DNA of 64,000 nucleotides from Streptomyces tsukubensis (GCF_003932715.1 NZ_CP020700.1:7710501-7774500); one strand, 5' to 3'. Positions 52,301 through 60,213 are shown, counted from the first letter of the stretch. Made by a program: numbers and translations. Notes: generated by a model from the letters alone, not told the origin.

Positions 52301-52593
52301 GCGGTGAACAGTCCGTCGCCGGTGAACTCGCGGACCGTCTCCAGCTGCAGCACCGATTTGCGGAAACGGGTTTCGTCGCAGAGCTCGGCCACCAGGTCGG
52401 CGCCCGAGACGATCCAGGTGTCCTCGTTGAAGAAGCGCAGGTTGTAGAGCGGGCCCAGCTCACGGGCCTCGCGCATCGCGTACTGGATGAACGTGTCCGT
52501 CGGCACGCTGAGCGCATGTCCCACCAGGGGGACCCGGGCCCGCTCGGGCACGGTGGCGCCGGGTACGGCCGGACGGAGTGCGGTCGGGTTCAT
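49387..52593 (-). CDS. Self-sufficient cytochrome P450-NADPH reductase fusion (CYP102-type)
   Basis: This 1068-residue fatty-acid-hydroxylase-type fusion starts at ATG 52593 with GAGGGG upstream. The P450 domain covers residues 1-485, with AGHETTSGALSFALYYL (oxygen-binding Thr), E-x-x-R in the K helix (LDESLRLWP) and the haem loop FGNGERSCIGRRFA with Cys near 420. The FMN domain starts near 505 (LTVLYGSNLGTSRSLA). The FAD/NADPH reductase spans about 690-1068, with RYYSVSSSPAV for FAD and IAAGTGFAPFRGMI for NADPH. The order and length match CYP102/BM3. It oxidises medium- or long-chain lipids at sub-terminal carbons, using electrons delivered within the same chain. The divergent TetR gene presumably controls it. 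Confidence 0.95.
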   Translation of the reverse strand: MNPTALRPAVPGATVPERARVPLVGHALSVPTDTFIQYAMREARELGPLYNLRFFNEDTWIVSGADLVAELCDETRFRKSVLQLETVREFTGDGLFTAYNDEPNWRRAHNILLPAFAFDALKSYHPVMTRVARRLLAKWDAAAGTPVAVADDMTRLTLDTIGLCGFGYDFGCFERRDEHPFIASMVRALDHAQRKTAFLPGLDFLYARAEKRQREDVALMNRLADDIVRSRRAAASEASDGSAPAGDDLLALMLDAVDKDTGERLDDTNIRYQMLTFLIAGHETTSGALSFALYYLLKNPAVLAAARAETDALWGADPDPDPSYEEVGRLRYIRQVLDESLRLWPTAPGFAVEPLEDTVIGGRYPVRKGQSMLILTPMLHREPGWGANPELFDPDRFSPEALEARPGHLYKPFGNGERSCIGRRFALHEATLLLGLIVHRYQLLDHADYELRVKETLTLKPDGFTLTPVPREPADRSRAAVAGAASVPRQQAPGGGALTGLRAPGTTLTVLYGSNLGTSRSLAAAIADRGARHGFTTALAPLDEAVDALDPEQPVLIVASSYNGRPTDDAVRFLDWLQDGPEGLTGLPYAVLGAGDRNWSATYQRVPALVDEQLRAAGARPLAERAAVDVSLDVTEAVAAWQDRVFSVLLERYGVPAGEAGESTPAGPRHTVADAPPTAEPEVPAHDGMVPLTVAATRELADLTHPLGRSKRFLSLDLPTGTEYRTGDHLLIRLANPEAVVERTAKLLGLDPEQTVVLGAGPGGRTALPLDRPLTVRTLLTHFVELDRPATARQAAALAAHAPCPPERQALESHVPGSDTVPDLLDRHASCRPGLAGLLDVLEPAPTRYYSVSSSPAVTPRRADLMVSAHPVPHREGEGTFLGAGAAYTAALEPGAVLYGRMSPCREAFRLPADPSVPVIAIAAGTGFAPFRGMIADRVAASPAPGRAPMLCYLGCDHPDVDYLHRGELEAAESAGAVSLRPAFSRAPEHGVRYVQHRLLRESAEVWSLLAAGAHVRVCGDGRAMAPAVREALRTIRADRTGDGPEEAAAWLDALMAEGRYVEDVWAG

Positions 52594-52644
52594 CTGCCTG
52601 CCCCTCGGTGTGAGCTCCTCGGTCTTCCCGATCCACCATACGCA

Positions 52645-52696
52645 TGACTTGGTCACCTGACAAAGTCGCTTGACTGGGGTGGCTGACTATGTCGCT
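52645..52696. promoter_or_regulatory. Four 13-bp TGAC iterons in the P450/TetR promoter
   Basis: Four head-to-tail units fill exactly 52 bases: TGACTTGGTCACC, TGACAAAGTCGCT, TGACTGGGGTGGC and TGACTATGTCGCT. Units 1, 2 and 4 each hold a GAC-N3-GTC dyad. The array begins 52 bases before the P450 start and ends 13 bases before the TetR ATG. It is the obvious binding site for the TetR protein, as a multi-operator array. Confidence 0.7.
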
Positions 52697-52708
52697 ATAG
52701 TTGCCGGT

Positions 52709-53320
52709 ATGGCTCATGTATCCGCCGCCGAGCGCCGTCCCCAGCTCATCGCCGCGGCCATCGAACTCATGGCCCGCGAGGGCGTCGCCGCGGGCAGCAC
52801 CCGGGCGATCGCGGCCGAGCTGGGCGTGGCGCAGGCGACCGTGCACTACACCTTCGGCACCAAGGCCGATCTCTACCGCGCCGTCCTGGAGACCCTCACG
52901 GCAGATCTGCTCGCCGGGGTGCAGCAGGCGGCCGCGCGGGCCGACAGCCTGGAGGAGGCGCTGCGGGCCACCGCCGACACGATCTGGACCGATCTCGTGG
53001 ACCGGCCCGATCTCAATCTGCTCTGGCTGGAACTGGTCGCCCTCTCCATGCGCACCCCCGAACTGCGCGAGGTGGTCGTCCGCTACCACCAGGAGGTCTC
53101 CGAGCTGGGCGCCGGGGCCCTGCGGGACGTGGCGCGCCGCAGCGGCCGCAGCTACGCGCTGCCGCCGGAGGAGCTGGCCCGCTTTCTGATCAACGGGCTC
53201 GACGGGCTCTGCATGAGCCTCGTCATCGAGGGAGCGAAGCCGGACGCGGGCACGCGGCGTGCCCTGGACCAGCTGCTCGCGGCGGCGGTCGCGCTGGCCT
53301 CCGGGCCGGACGCGCCGTAG
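52709..53320 (+). CDS. TetR family regulator, likely repressor of the P450 fusion
   Basis: The protein has 203 residues. ATG 52709 gives the normal N-terminus; the frame runs upstream through the operator array. The HTH is at residues 10-55 (LIAAAIELMAREGVAAGSTRAIAAELGVAQATVHYTFGTKADLY), described in pieces as helix, turn and recognition helix. The C-terminal domain has VRYHQEVSELGAGALRDVARR and LARFLINGLDGLCMSLVIEG. It is divergent from the P450 gene across the 13-bp iteron array, the arrangement seen with CYP102 repressors in other bacteria. A fatty-acid-type ligand is plausible. Confidence 0.92.
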   Translation: MAHVSAAERRPQLIAAAIELMAREGVAAGSTRAIAAELGVAQATVHYTFGTKADLYRAVLETLTADLLAGVQQAAARADSLEEALRATADTIWTDLVDRPDLNLLWLELVALSMRTPELREVVVRYHQEVSELGAGALRDVARRSGRSYALPPEELARFLINGLDGLCMSLVIEGAKPDAGTRRALDQLLAAAVALASGPDAP

Positions 53321-53331
53321 CGGGCACGGGT

Positions 53332-53363
53332 GAGGGCCGCCACCCGGGTGGGTGGCGGCCCTC
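53332..53363. terminator. Terminator hairpin after TetR
   Basis: GAGGGCCGCCACCC (53332-53345) pairs perfectly with GGGTGGCGGCCCTC (53350-53363) over a four-base loop, 12 bases after the TetR stop. Confidence 0.75.
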
Positions 53364-53390
53364 GACGACAGGTGCCGGTGGTTCCGGCGT

Positions 53391-53422
53391 GGTTCGGGGG
53401 GCGGGCCCCCGCCCCCCGAACC
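53391..53422. terminator. Terminator hairpin at the GNAT gene end
   Basis: GGTTCGGGGGGCGGG (53391-53405) pairs perfectly with CCCGCCCCCCGAACC (53408-53422). It lies eight bases from the stop of the minus-strand acetyltransferase gene and 28 bases from the previous hairpin, so the convergent pair is separated by two stems. Confidence 0.75.
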
Positions 53423-53430
53423 GCCGGCGG

Positions 53431-54351
53431 TCAGTCGGCCCGGTGGGTCCAGCCGCGGGCCGTGCGGCCCAGCTCGTGGAAGCCGAGCCCGGTGAGGAGC
53501 GCGATCTCCTCGGCGTCGTCCGGGTCGGCGTAGGTCAGCAGTTTGTCGACCCCGCACAGCTCCAGCCACCGCCGGGCCTCGCCCAGCAGCCACTCCGGCA
53601 GGCCCGGAACGGGTTCGTCCGGCAGTTCGAGGTCCGCGATATCGGCCAGTCCGCCGGGGCGGGCGTGCCGCTCGGGCCGGTCGAGGTGGGTGTCCAGTTC
53701 GACGTACGCCACCTCGGTGCCGTCGGCGCGGGCGCTGAGCCGGGTGCCGAGCGGGCCCAGCACCCGGTGCAGGGTCAGCCCCGGCAGCGGCGCCGGACCG
53801 GGCTCGGGCAGTGCGGCCACCGGGGCGAGCAGCAGCACCTCGACGCCCCCGGTGTGGGCAAAACCGGCGCCTTCGAGGACGGACCGCACATGCGGCCAGG
53901 CGTCCGGGACGCCGTACACCCCCGGAACCGGCAGCTGTCCGTCGGCGAACCTGGCCCGGACGTGCCAGCGGCCGAGCTGGGCGAGGCAGGCGGAGACCAG
54001 CAGCTGCGCGGCCTCGTCCCCGTCCGACGGCATATGGGCGAACCATTCGATACGGCCGGTGTCCCGGTAGTCCTCACCGACGTCGGGGTCGTTGCGGTGG
54101 CGCAGCAGATGCGCGGCGGCCACGATCCGCCGCCGGTCCTCGACGACGAGGGTGGTCCGCTCGGCCACCCACGGGTCGGTGACGTACTCCTCGGGGGCGC
54201 GCTCCAGACTGCTGATGACCGTGTTCACCGAGACGCCGGCGCCGGGCACGACCGCGGCCGCATGGGCATTGACGAGCGCGGTCAGCTGATCGCGGTCTTC
54301 GCGGCGGAAGGGGCGCACCTGGAGTGCGGAAGGGAAAGACGCAGAGGGCAC
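53431..54351 (-). CDS. GNAT family N-acetyltransferase
   Basis: This 306-residue protein probably has two tandem GNAT-like domains. GTG 54351 is chosen because GGAGG stands seven bases upstream; a further ATG at 54414 is in frame with a weaker site. The first domain begins LQVRPFRREDRDQLTALVNAH and has WVAERTTLVVEDRRRIVAAAHLL and EWFAHMPSD. The second has LADIADLELPDEPVPGLPEWL and ends with ALLTGLGFHELGRTARGW, the typical last GNAT strands. It transfers acetyl from acetyl-CoA to an amine. The substrate is unknown, and neighbours give no clue. Confidence 0.85.
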   Translation of the reverse strand: MPSASFPSALQVRPFRREDRDQLTALVNAHAAAVVPGAGVSVNTVISSLERAPEEYVTDPWVAERTTLVVEDRRRIVAAAHLLRHRNDPDVGEDYRDTGRIEWFAHMPSDGDEAAQLLVSACLAQLGRWHVRARFADGQLPVPGVYGVPDAWPHVRSVLEGAGFAHTGGVEVLLLAPVAALPEPGPAPLPGLTLHRVLGPLGTRLSARADGTEVAYVELDTHLDRPERHARPGGLADIADLELPDEPVPGLPEWLLGEARRWLELCGVDKLLTYADPDDAEEIALLTGLGFHELGRTARGWTHRAD

Positions 54352-54489
54352 AGCAAAGCCTCCGTTGATCGGTACGAGGGGAGGCCGCCATGAGATGCGG
54401 TACGCGATCACCATAACACCCCGCCGGACCGCCGTGTCCGGCCATTGCGGGCCGCCGCGCCGAGCGCTCCCGGGGTGCCGGAAGAGGCG

Positions 54490-55710
54490 TCAGCGTTCCC
54501 GTACCAGCCAGGCGTATTTCCCCGAAGCGCCGATCGGAATGCGGGTACGGTGCGCGATCTCGCACCGGAATTCGGTCAGTTCGCCGACGCAATCCGCCAG
54601 CCGGGCGCTTTCCGCCCCGCACAGCGGTTCGCCGTCGAACGTCGTGTACAGCAGCCGGGTGTCCCGCGGCCCCGTGGTCCGCAGCTGGCTCAGGAAGATC
54701 CGCGGCGAAACGGCCGCGAGACAGTCGTCGAGATCGCCCTGCGAGACCGGTCCGCGCGGGGTCGGCAGCACCTCGGCCGCCCGGCCGCAGAAGCGCACCG
54801 CACGGGCCGCGTCCGGACCCGCCCCGACCGGCCGTACGCAGTCACCGGTCCGGTACCGGATCAGCGGCATATACGGATTGCGGACACTGGTGACGATCAG
54901 CCCGTGCAGCCCGCTGCCCGGCGCCAGCGGGGCGAACTCCACGCTCATCCGGTCCAGGAACGGGCGGTAGTGGCCGCCGCTGTCGCCCGAGTACAGATGG
55001 CCGACCTCGGCGTCGCCGAACAGGTCGACCACCGGGCAGGCCAGCTGCCGCTCCAGATAGCGGCGGACGTTGACCGGGGTGTACGCGTAGGCCGTGACCA
55101 CGCTCGCCGGGCGCGGGAACCGCTCGTACAGACCCTGCCGGTGCGCGGTCCGCACCAGATGCGCCAACTGCGTTCCGGGGCCGTCGAGATGGTAGCGGCC
55201 GAGGGGGTGCCGCCGCTGCTCCGAACGGAGTTCGCCGAGTACGCCCTCGACCTCGCCGCGCTCCCACTGCTCCGGGTCGACCCGCAGCCCCACCCGGACG
55301 GTGCGCCGGTCCGGCTCCTCGGCCCGGTGCGTCCGCGGCGTCCGTTTCGGTACGGCGCAGGACGGGTCCCCGCCCGCCGGAACGGTCGTCAGCGACACCC
55401 GGCGACAGCCCTCCCGCCAGGTCGCCGCGAGATCGGGATGCGTACTCCACAGCCGGTACGCGGACTTCAGCGGGAACGAAGGCGGCCGGACGAACCGCAG
55501 TCGGCCCGGGTCCGCGCCCGCCGAGAGCGCGAACTCGGCCTCGCCCGATGCCAGAGCGGCCGTCACCCGGGGAGTGAGCCAGCGGTCCGGAAAACCCCGG
55601 GCGACTTCCGTTTTCCCGAGAACGGGAAACCAGCCGCGGGTGACCGAATCCCGATAGAAGGGAATGTCCCGGATCTGTTCGATGATGTCGGCGGTGGGCT
55701 GATTCTGCAT
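54490..55710 (-). CDS. CapK/phenylacetate-CoA ligase-like adenylate-forming protein
   Basis: The product has 406 residues from ATG 55710. The order of elements follows the PaaK/CapK group: an N-terminal IRDIPFYRDSVTRGWFPVLGK, then VVTAYAYTPVNVRRYLE, VVDLFGDAEVGHLYSGDSGGHY in place of the family's Y-G-x-T-E motif, and PLIRYRTGDCVRP with the adenylation YRTGD motif. The C-terminal swivel domain is present (GRAAEVLPTPRGPVSQGDLDD) and keeps no obvious catalytic lysine. It probably activates an acid as its adenylate. No carrier protein or polyketide gene is adjacent, so its pathway is unknown. The changed tyrosine motif makes a non-standard substrate likely. Confidence 0.75.
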   Translation of the reverse strand: MQNQPTADIIEQIRDIPFYRDSVTRGWFPVLGKTEVARGFPDRWLTPRVTAALASGEAEFALSAGADPGRLRFVRPPSFPLKSAYRLWSTHPDLAATWREGCRRVSLTTVPAGGDPSCAVPKRTPRTHRAEEPDRRTVRVGLRVDPEQWERGEVEGVLGELRSEQRRHPLGRYHLDGPGTQLAHLVRTAHRQGLYERFPRPASVVTAYAYTPVNVRRYLERQLACPVVDLFGDAEVGHLYSGDSGGHYRPFLDRMSVEFAPLAPGSGLHGLIVTSVRNPYMPLIRYRTGDCVRPVGAGPDAARAVRFCGRAAEVLPTPRGPVSQGDLDDCLAAVSPRIFLSQLRTTGPRDTRLLYTTFDGEPLCGAESARLADCVGELTEFRCEIAHRTRIPIGASGKYAWLVRER

Positions 55711-56181
55711 TACCGCGCCTCCCCTGCACCGGATTCTGCCGCGATCTCCCGCCCGGACCGTACGGCCCGGCGTCCGCCCCGCGCCCGCCCGCTCAATCCG
55801 CCCACGGGCCGCCCCTCAGGGAAGCTAAGGAGACGCCCGGCGCACTGTCAACGAAATCCACCGGAATACTGCATGAGAGACCGCTCATTCATTCCTTGAG
55901 CGGAACACCGGCGGAGGACACCGCGGAAGACACCCCGGTAGACACCCCGGAAGACGGGGCGAAGCGGCCGCCGACTACGGTGGCGGCACCGGCGCGGAGC
56001 CGACGCGGCACCGGGGAAAGAGGCCCGCGCGCCGCCGCCGGATACCGGAGCCGGTCGCGATGGCCGGTTCCGACGGTCGCCCGTAGCCCAACTCCGTTCA
56101 ACCTCTTGACGGGAAACGGGCAGCAAACCACACTTCCCGACGTGCCCGGTCAGATACGGGCGGTGACAGTCAGGAGCCGTG
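55711..56181. other. Divergent intergenic region with hairpin and 12-bp repeats
   Basis: The region holds the promoters of the CapK-like and DeoR genes. CCGCTCA (55881-55887) and TGAGCGG (55897-55903) form a 7-bp stem in AT-richer DNA. It is followed by three 12-base units, GACACCGCGGAA, GACACCCCGGTA and GACACCCCGGAA (55917-55952). No gene is supported. Confidence 0.55.
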
Positions 56182-56955
56182 ATGCTTCCCGCGGAGCGCC
56201 ATCGCCGAATCTCCGCCGTCGTCGACCGGGCCGGCACCATCAGCACCGAGGCCCTCGCCGACCAGCTCCAGGTGTCCGCGGAGACCGTCCGCCGGGACCT
56301 CGGGCGGATGGAACGGAGAGGCATCCTGCGGCGGGTGCGCGGCGGCGCCGCGTCCCTCGCGGTGGTCCGCCAGTTCGGCGGCGAGGAGGCGTCGTTCGCC
56401 GACCGCACCGCCTCCCACCCCGAGGCCAAGGCGGCGATCGGCCGGGCGGCCGCCGCGCTGGTGGAGAACGGGGCGATCGTGGCGATCGACATCGGCACCA
56501 CCGCCGTCCAGATCGCGCACGCCCTGCCGCGGGACTTCCGCGGCACCGTCGTCACACCCTCCCTCCAGGTGGCCCGGGTGGTGTCCGCACTGCCCCGGGC
56601 CGGGGTGCTGCTGCCCGGCGGCCGGCTCCGCGGCGGCGATCTGGCCTGCTCCGGTCCGGAGACCGTCCGCTTCTTCGCCGGGATCCATCCGGACATCGCC
56701 TTCCTCGGCTGCGGCGGGGTCGACCCCGCCGCCGGGGTCACGGACTACCACTACGAGGAGATCGCCACCAAGGAGCGGATCCTGGCCAACAGCGCGTGCG
56801 TCTACGCGATCGCCGACGGCAGCAAATGGGGGCGGGTCGCGGGCTACCGCGTCTGCGCGCCCGGCGACTGCACGGCGGTCATCACCGACGGTTCGGCGGC
56901 GGCCGCGCTCGTCGCGGCCGTCGGGGAGACCGGCTGCGAGGTGCTGGTGGTCTGA
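56182..56955 (+). CDS. DeoR/GlpR family transcriptional regulator
   Basis: The protein has 257 residues. ATG 56182 follows AGGAG at a five-base spacing; the GTG three bases earlier is too close. The N-terminal HTH has RHRRISAVVDRAGTISTEALADQLQVSAETVRRDLGRMERRGIL (HTH and wing, residues 5-55). The DeoR C-terminal sugar-phosphate domain has AIDIGTTAVQIAHAL, LLPGGRLRGGDLACSG, DIAFLGCGGVDPAAGVTDYHYEEIATK and YAIADGSKWG. It is likely to sense a phosphorylated polyol or sugar and to repress the kinase/flavoprotein operon that follows 300 bases downstream. Confidence 0.93.
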   Translation: MLPAERHRRISAVVDRAGTISTEALADQLQVSAETVRRDLGRMERRGILRRVRGGAASLAVVRQFGGEEASFADRTASHPEAKAAIGRAAAALVENGAIVAIDIGTTAVQIAHALPRDFRGTVVTPSLQVARVVSALPRAGVLLPGGRLRGGDLACSGPETVRFFAGIHPDIAFLGCGGVDPAAGVTDYHYEEIATKERILANSACVYAIADGSKWGRVAGYRVCAPGDCTAVITDGSAAAALVAAVGETGCEVLVV

Positions 56956-57255
56956 TCCCGCCGCGTACGGCAGCCGGTGGCCGGGTGCGGCCACCGGTGC
57001 CGGACCGCCCGCGGGCCGCGCAGCGCCGTCCGTGGATCCCGTGGTCTGCGTGGCCCCCGTGGTTTCCGTGGTTGCCGTCCGTCCAGCACCGGCCCGCCGC
57101 AGCGCGGACCGGGTGCGGAACCGTGAAAGGAATCGCCCCGTGCCCAGCCGAACCCCCCTCGATGCGCCCGCCCCGGAAATCCGGCCACCCGTGCCCCCGG
57201 GCCGTGTCCGGCTCTGCGCCGGGCCGCCCGTCCGGCCCCGCGGGGAGGCGCACCG
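56956..57255. other. Intergenic region with 9-bp repeats and a leader ORF
   Basis: Five near-identical 9-base units of CCGTGGNNN (57030-57074) lie here. At 57140-57259 is a possible leader peptide ORF. DeoR operators are expected in this region, but no long dyad was identified. Confidence 0.5.
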
Positions 57256-57259
57256 GTGA
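57140..57259 (+). CDS. Possible 39-residue leader ORF coupled to the kinase gene
   Basis: GTG 57140 has GAAAGGA 9-10 bases upstream and opens a 40-codon frame. Its TGA overlaps the kinase GTG (GTGA). The peptide is Pro/Arg-rich without motif. The ribosome site and overlap favour a translated coupling leader, but it could be chance. Confidence 0.35.
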   Translation: MPSRTPLDAPAPEIRPPVPPGRVRLCAGPPVRPRGEAHR

Positions 57260-58689
57260 CCGTCGTCCTCGCCGTCGACCAGGGCACCTCCGGTACCAAG
57301 GCCGTCGTCGTGGACCACGACGGCACCGGGCTCGCCCTCGCCGAGGCCGAGCTGCGGCCCCGCTACGGCGACGGGGGAGTGGTCGAGCAGGATCCCGCCG
57401 CCCTGCTGGCCTCCGTACTCGACACCGGCCGCCGTGCCGTCGCCGCCGCGGGCCGCCCCGTCGATGTCGTCGCCCTCGCCAACCAGGGCGAGACCGTCCT
57501 CGCCTGGGACCCCGGCACCGGAGCCGCGCTGACCCCGGCCGTCGTCTGGCAGGACCGGCGCGCCGAGTCCGAGTGCGCCCGGCTGGCCGACCACGCCGAA
57601 CTGATCGCCGCCCGCACCGGGCTGGTCCTCGACCCCTACTTCTCCGCACCCAAAATGGCCTGGCTGCGCCGGAACCTGACCACCGAAGGCGTGGTCACCA
57701 CCGTCGACAGCTGGCTGCTGCACCATCTCACCGGGGCCTTCGTCACCGACGCCGCCACCGCGAGCCGCTCCCTGCTGCTGGACCTCGACCGCGCCGACTG
57801 GGACCCCGAACTGGCCGCGCTGTTCGGCCTCGCGGACGAACCCCTGCCCCGGATAGCCGCCTGCGACGAGATCGTCGGCACCACCCGGGCCTTCGGCCGG
57901 GAGATCCCCGTCGCCGGAATCGTCGTGGACCAGCAGGCGGCGCTCCTCGCCGAAGGCTGTCTGGAGGCCGGGGAGGCCAAGTGCACCTACGGCACCGGAG
58001 CCTTCCTCCTCGCCAACACCGGTACCGAAGCGGTGCGTTCCACCTCCGGCCTCACCACCTCGGTCGCCTGGCGGGCCCGGGGCCGTACCCCGTACTGCGT
58101 CGACGGGCAGGTGTACACGGCGGCGTCCGCGATCCGCTGGCTCCACGACCTCGGCTTCATCCGCTCCGCAAGCGAACTCGACACCATGGCCGCACCGGAG
58201 TCCGACGGCACCCTGTGCGTCCCCGCACTCGCCGGGCTCGCGGCCCCCTGGTGGCGCTCCGACGCCACCGCCACCTTCACCGGAATGACCCTCTCCACCC
58301 GTCCGGAACATCTGGTGCTCGCCGTCGTCCAGGGCGTCGCCGCCCAGGTCGCCACCGTGTCCGACCTGGTCGCGGCCGATCTCGGCAGCCCGCTCACCCG
58401 TCTCCGCGCCGACGGCGGACTCACCCGCAGCAGAACCCTGATGCAGGCCCAGGCCGATCTCGCCCGGCTCCCGGTCGAGGTCTACCCCTCCCCGCACGCC
58501 ACCCCGCTCGGTGCCGCGGCCCTCGCCCGGCTGGCGCTCGACCCCGGGCTGAGCCTGCGGGACGCCGTCGGGGACTGGAAGCCTTCGGCGGTGTACGAGC
58601 CCGAGTGGTCCGAGGACCGGGCCGCGGACTTCCGGGCCACCTGGACGGCGGTGGCCGAAACCTCCCTCCGCACGGGGGCACCCCGATGA
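57256..58689 (+). CDS. FGGY-family carbohydrate kinase (glycerol kinase-like)
   Basis: This 477-residue ATP-dependent sugar or polyol kinase starts at GTG 57256. FGGY signatures are VVLAVDQGTSGTKAVVVDHDG in the phosphate-1 site, TPAVVWQDRRAESEC, VDSWLLHHLTGAFVTDAATASR, the second ATP motif YGTGAFLLANTG, and RLRADGGLTRSRTLMQAQADL near residue 390. It is close to glycerol kinases in layout but not identical in substrate motifs. The two flavoproteins that follow with coupled starts suggest that the phosphorylated product is then oxidised, as glycerol 3-phosphate is. A DeoR regulator precedes it. Confidence 0.9.
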   Translation: MTVVLAVDQGTSGTKAVVVDHDGTGLALAEAELRPRYGDGGVVEQDPAALLASVLDTGRRAVAAAGRPVDVVALANQGETVLAWDPGTGAALTPAVVWQDRRAESECARLADHAELIAARTGLVLDPYFSAPKMAWLRRNLTTEGVVTTVDSWLLHHLTGAFVTDAATASRSLLLDLDRADWDPELAALFGLADEPLPRIAACDEIVGTTRAFGREIPVAGIVVDQQAALLAEGCLEAGEAKCTYGTGAFLLANTGTEAVRSTSGLTTSVAWRARGRTPYCVDGQVYTAASAIRWLHDLGFIRSASELDTMAAPESDGTLCVPALAGLAAPWWRSDATATFTGMTLSTRPEHLVLAVVQGVAAQVATVSDLVAADLGSPLTRLRADGGLTRSRTLMQAQADLARLPVEVYPSPHATPLGAAALARLALDPGLSLRDAVGDWKPSAVYEPEWSEDRAADFRATWTAVAETSLRTGAPR

Positions 58690-60203
58690 GCGCCACACCC
58701 CCCGTCCCCGTGTTCGACGTCGCCGTGATCGGCGGCGGTGTCGTCGGCGCCGCCGTCGCCCGCGAACTCGCGGGCCACCAGCTCTCCGTGGTGCTGGTCG
58801 AAGCCCGCTCCGATGTCGGCGACGGCACCAGCAAGGCCAACACCGGCATCCTGCACACGGGCTTCGACGCGGGCCCCGGCACCTTGGAGTCCCGGCTCGT
58901 CGCCCGCGGCCACGCCCTGCTGTCGGCCTACGCCCGCGAAACCGGTATCCCCGTCGAGTACCCGGGAGCCCTTCTGGCCGCCCGGACCGCCGAGGAGTCC
59001 GCCGCCCTGCCCGCCCTGCAGGCCAAAGCCGTCGCCAACGGCTACCACCGGACCGAACTCATCGGCCCCGATGCGGTGTACGGTCTGGTGCCCGCGCTCG
59101 GCCCGGGCGTCCTCGGCGGGCTCACCGTCCCCGACGAGGGGATCATCTGCACCTGGACGACCACGCTCGCCCTCGCCCGTGACGCCCGGGCCCGCGGCAC
59201 CGTGATCCTCCTCGACCACCCGGTCACCGCGGCCGTGGACACGGACGGCATCACCACCCTCCGCACCCCGGCGGGCCCGGTGCGAACCCGCTGGACCGTC
59301 AACGCGGCCGGACTCGGCGCCGACCGGATCGACGCCCTCTTCGGACACGACCGCTTCACCGTCACCCCCCGCCGCGGCGAACTCCTCGTCTTCGACAAGC
59401 TCGCCCGCCCGCTCGTCGACCGCATCGTGCTCCCCGTCCCCACCGCCGTCGGCAAGGGCGTCCTCGTTGCCCCGACCGTGTACGGGAACGTCCTGCTCGG
59501 CCCGACCGCCGAGGACATCACGGACCGCACCGCCACCGGCACGACCGAGGACGGCCTCGCCTTCCTGCTCGACAAGGGCGCCGAGCTGATGCCGCGCCTC
59601 CTCGACGAAGAGGTCACCGCCGCCTACGCCGGACTGCGCGCCTCGGTCACCGGCCGCGCCGACTATCTGATCGAAGCCGACCCGGACCGGCGCTACATCC
59701 TCGTCGGCGGGATCCGCTCGACCGGGCTCTCCGCGAGCATGGCCATCGCCGAACACGTCCGCGAAACGCTCGCCGCGAGCGGACTCGACCTCCGGGAACG
59801 CACCGATCTGCCGCCGCCCCCGGCCGTGCCGTACCTCGGCGAAACCGGCATCCGCCCCTACCAGGACGGTGAGCGGATCGCCGCCGACCCGGCGTACGGC
59901 GAGATCGTCTGCTTCTGCGAGCGGGTCACCGCGGGCGAGATCCGCGACGCCTGCCACGCCCCGCTGCCGGCCCGTACCCCCGACGGGCTGCGCCGCCGCA
60001 CCCGCGCGATGAACGGCCGCTGCCAGGGATTCTTCTGCGGCCCGGCGGTGGAGCGGATGCTGGCCGGTCATACGGGCGGACACGGCTGTACGGCCCGTTG
60101 CGAGCCCCCGGCGGATCCCGCGCCGCCCCGGCCCTCCAGCCCCGCCCGAACAGCCCGCGAAGAGACGGCCCGAGGCCGTGGCTCTTCCCGCCCCACGAGG
60201 TGA
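58686..60203 (+). CDS. FAD-dependent glycerol-3-phosphate dehydrogenase-like protein with BFD-type [2Fe-2S] domain
   Basis: The product has 505 residues; ATG 58686 overlaps the kinase stop (ATGA). The much longer frame upstream is a shadow. FAD is bound by VAVIGGGVVGAAVARELAGHQLSVVLVEA, and GDGTSKANTGILHTGFDAGPGTLESRL is the GlpA/LhgO-type segment. A second nucleotide-linked region has NAAGLGADRIDALF, and GGIRSTGLSASMAIA follows. The C-terminal BFD-like domain has IVCFCERVTAGEIRDAC and MNGRCQGFFC (four Cys for a [2Fe-2S] cluster). It ends in a Pro/Arg tail. This is the anaerobic-type GlpA arrangement that passes electrons to partner subunits rather than directly to oxygen. Confidence 0.9.
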   Translation: MSATPPVPVFDVAVIGGGVVGAAVARELAGHQLSVVLVEARSDVGDGTSKANTGILHTGFDAGPGTLESRLVARGHALLSAYARETGIPVEYPGALLAARTAEESAALPALQAKAVANGYHRTELIGPDAVYGLVPALGPGVLGGLTVPDEGIICTWTTTLALARDARARGTVILLDHPVTAAVDTDGITTLRTPAGPVRTRWTVNAAGLGADRIDALFGHDRFTVTPRRGELLVFDKLARPLVDRIVLPVPTAVGKGVLVAPTVYGNVLLGPTAEDITDRTATGTTEDGLAFLLDKGAELMPRLLDEEVTAAYAGLRASVTGRADYLIEADPDRRYILVGGIRSTGLSASMAIAEHVRETLAASGLDLRERTDLPPPPAVPYLGETGIRPYQDGERIAADPAYGEIVCFCERVTAGEIRDACHAPLPARTPDGLRRRTRAMNGRCQGFFCGPAVERMLAGHTGGHGCTARCEPPADPAPPRPSSPARTAREETARGRGSSRPTR

Positions 60204-60213
60204 CGCCCCGACC

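Noticed and set aside
55896..58685. N-terminal extension of the flavoprotein frame across the DeoR and kinase genes
   Set aside because: The extension is Arg/Pro/Gly-rich with no motif, while DeoR and FGGY proteins are encoded in the other frames. The true start is ATG 58686.
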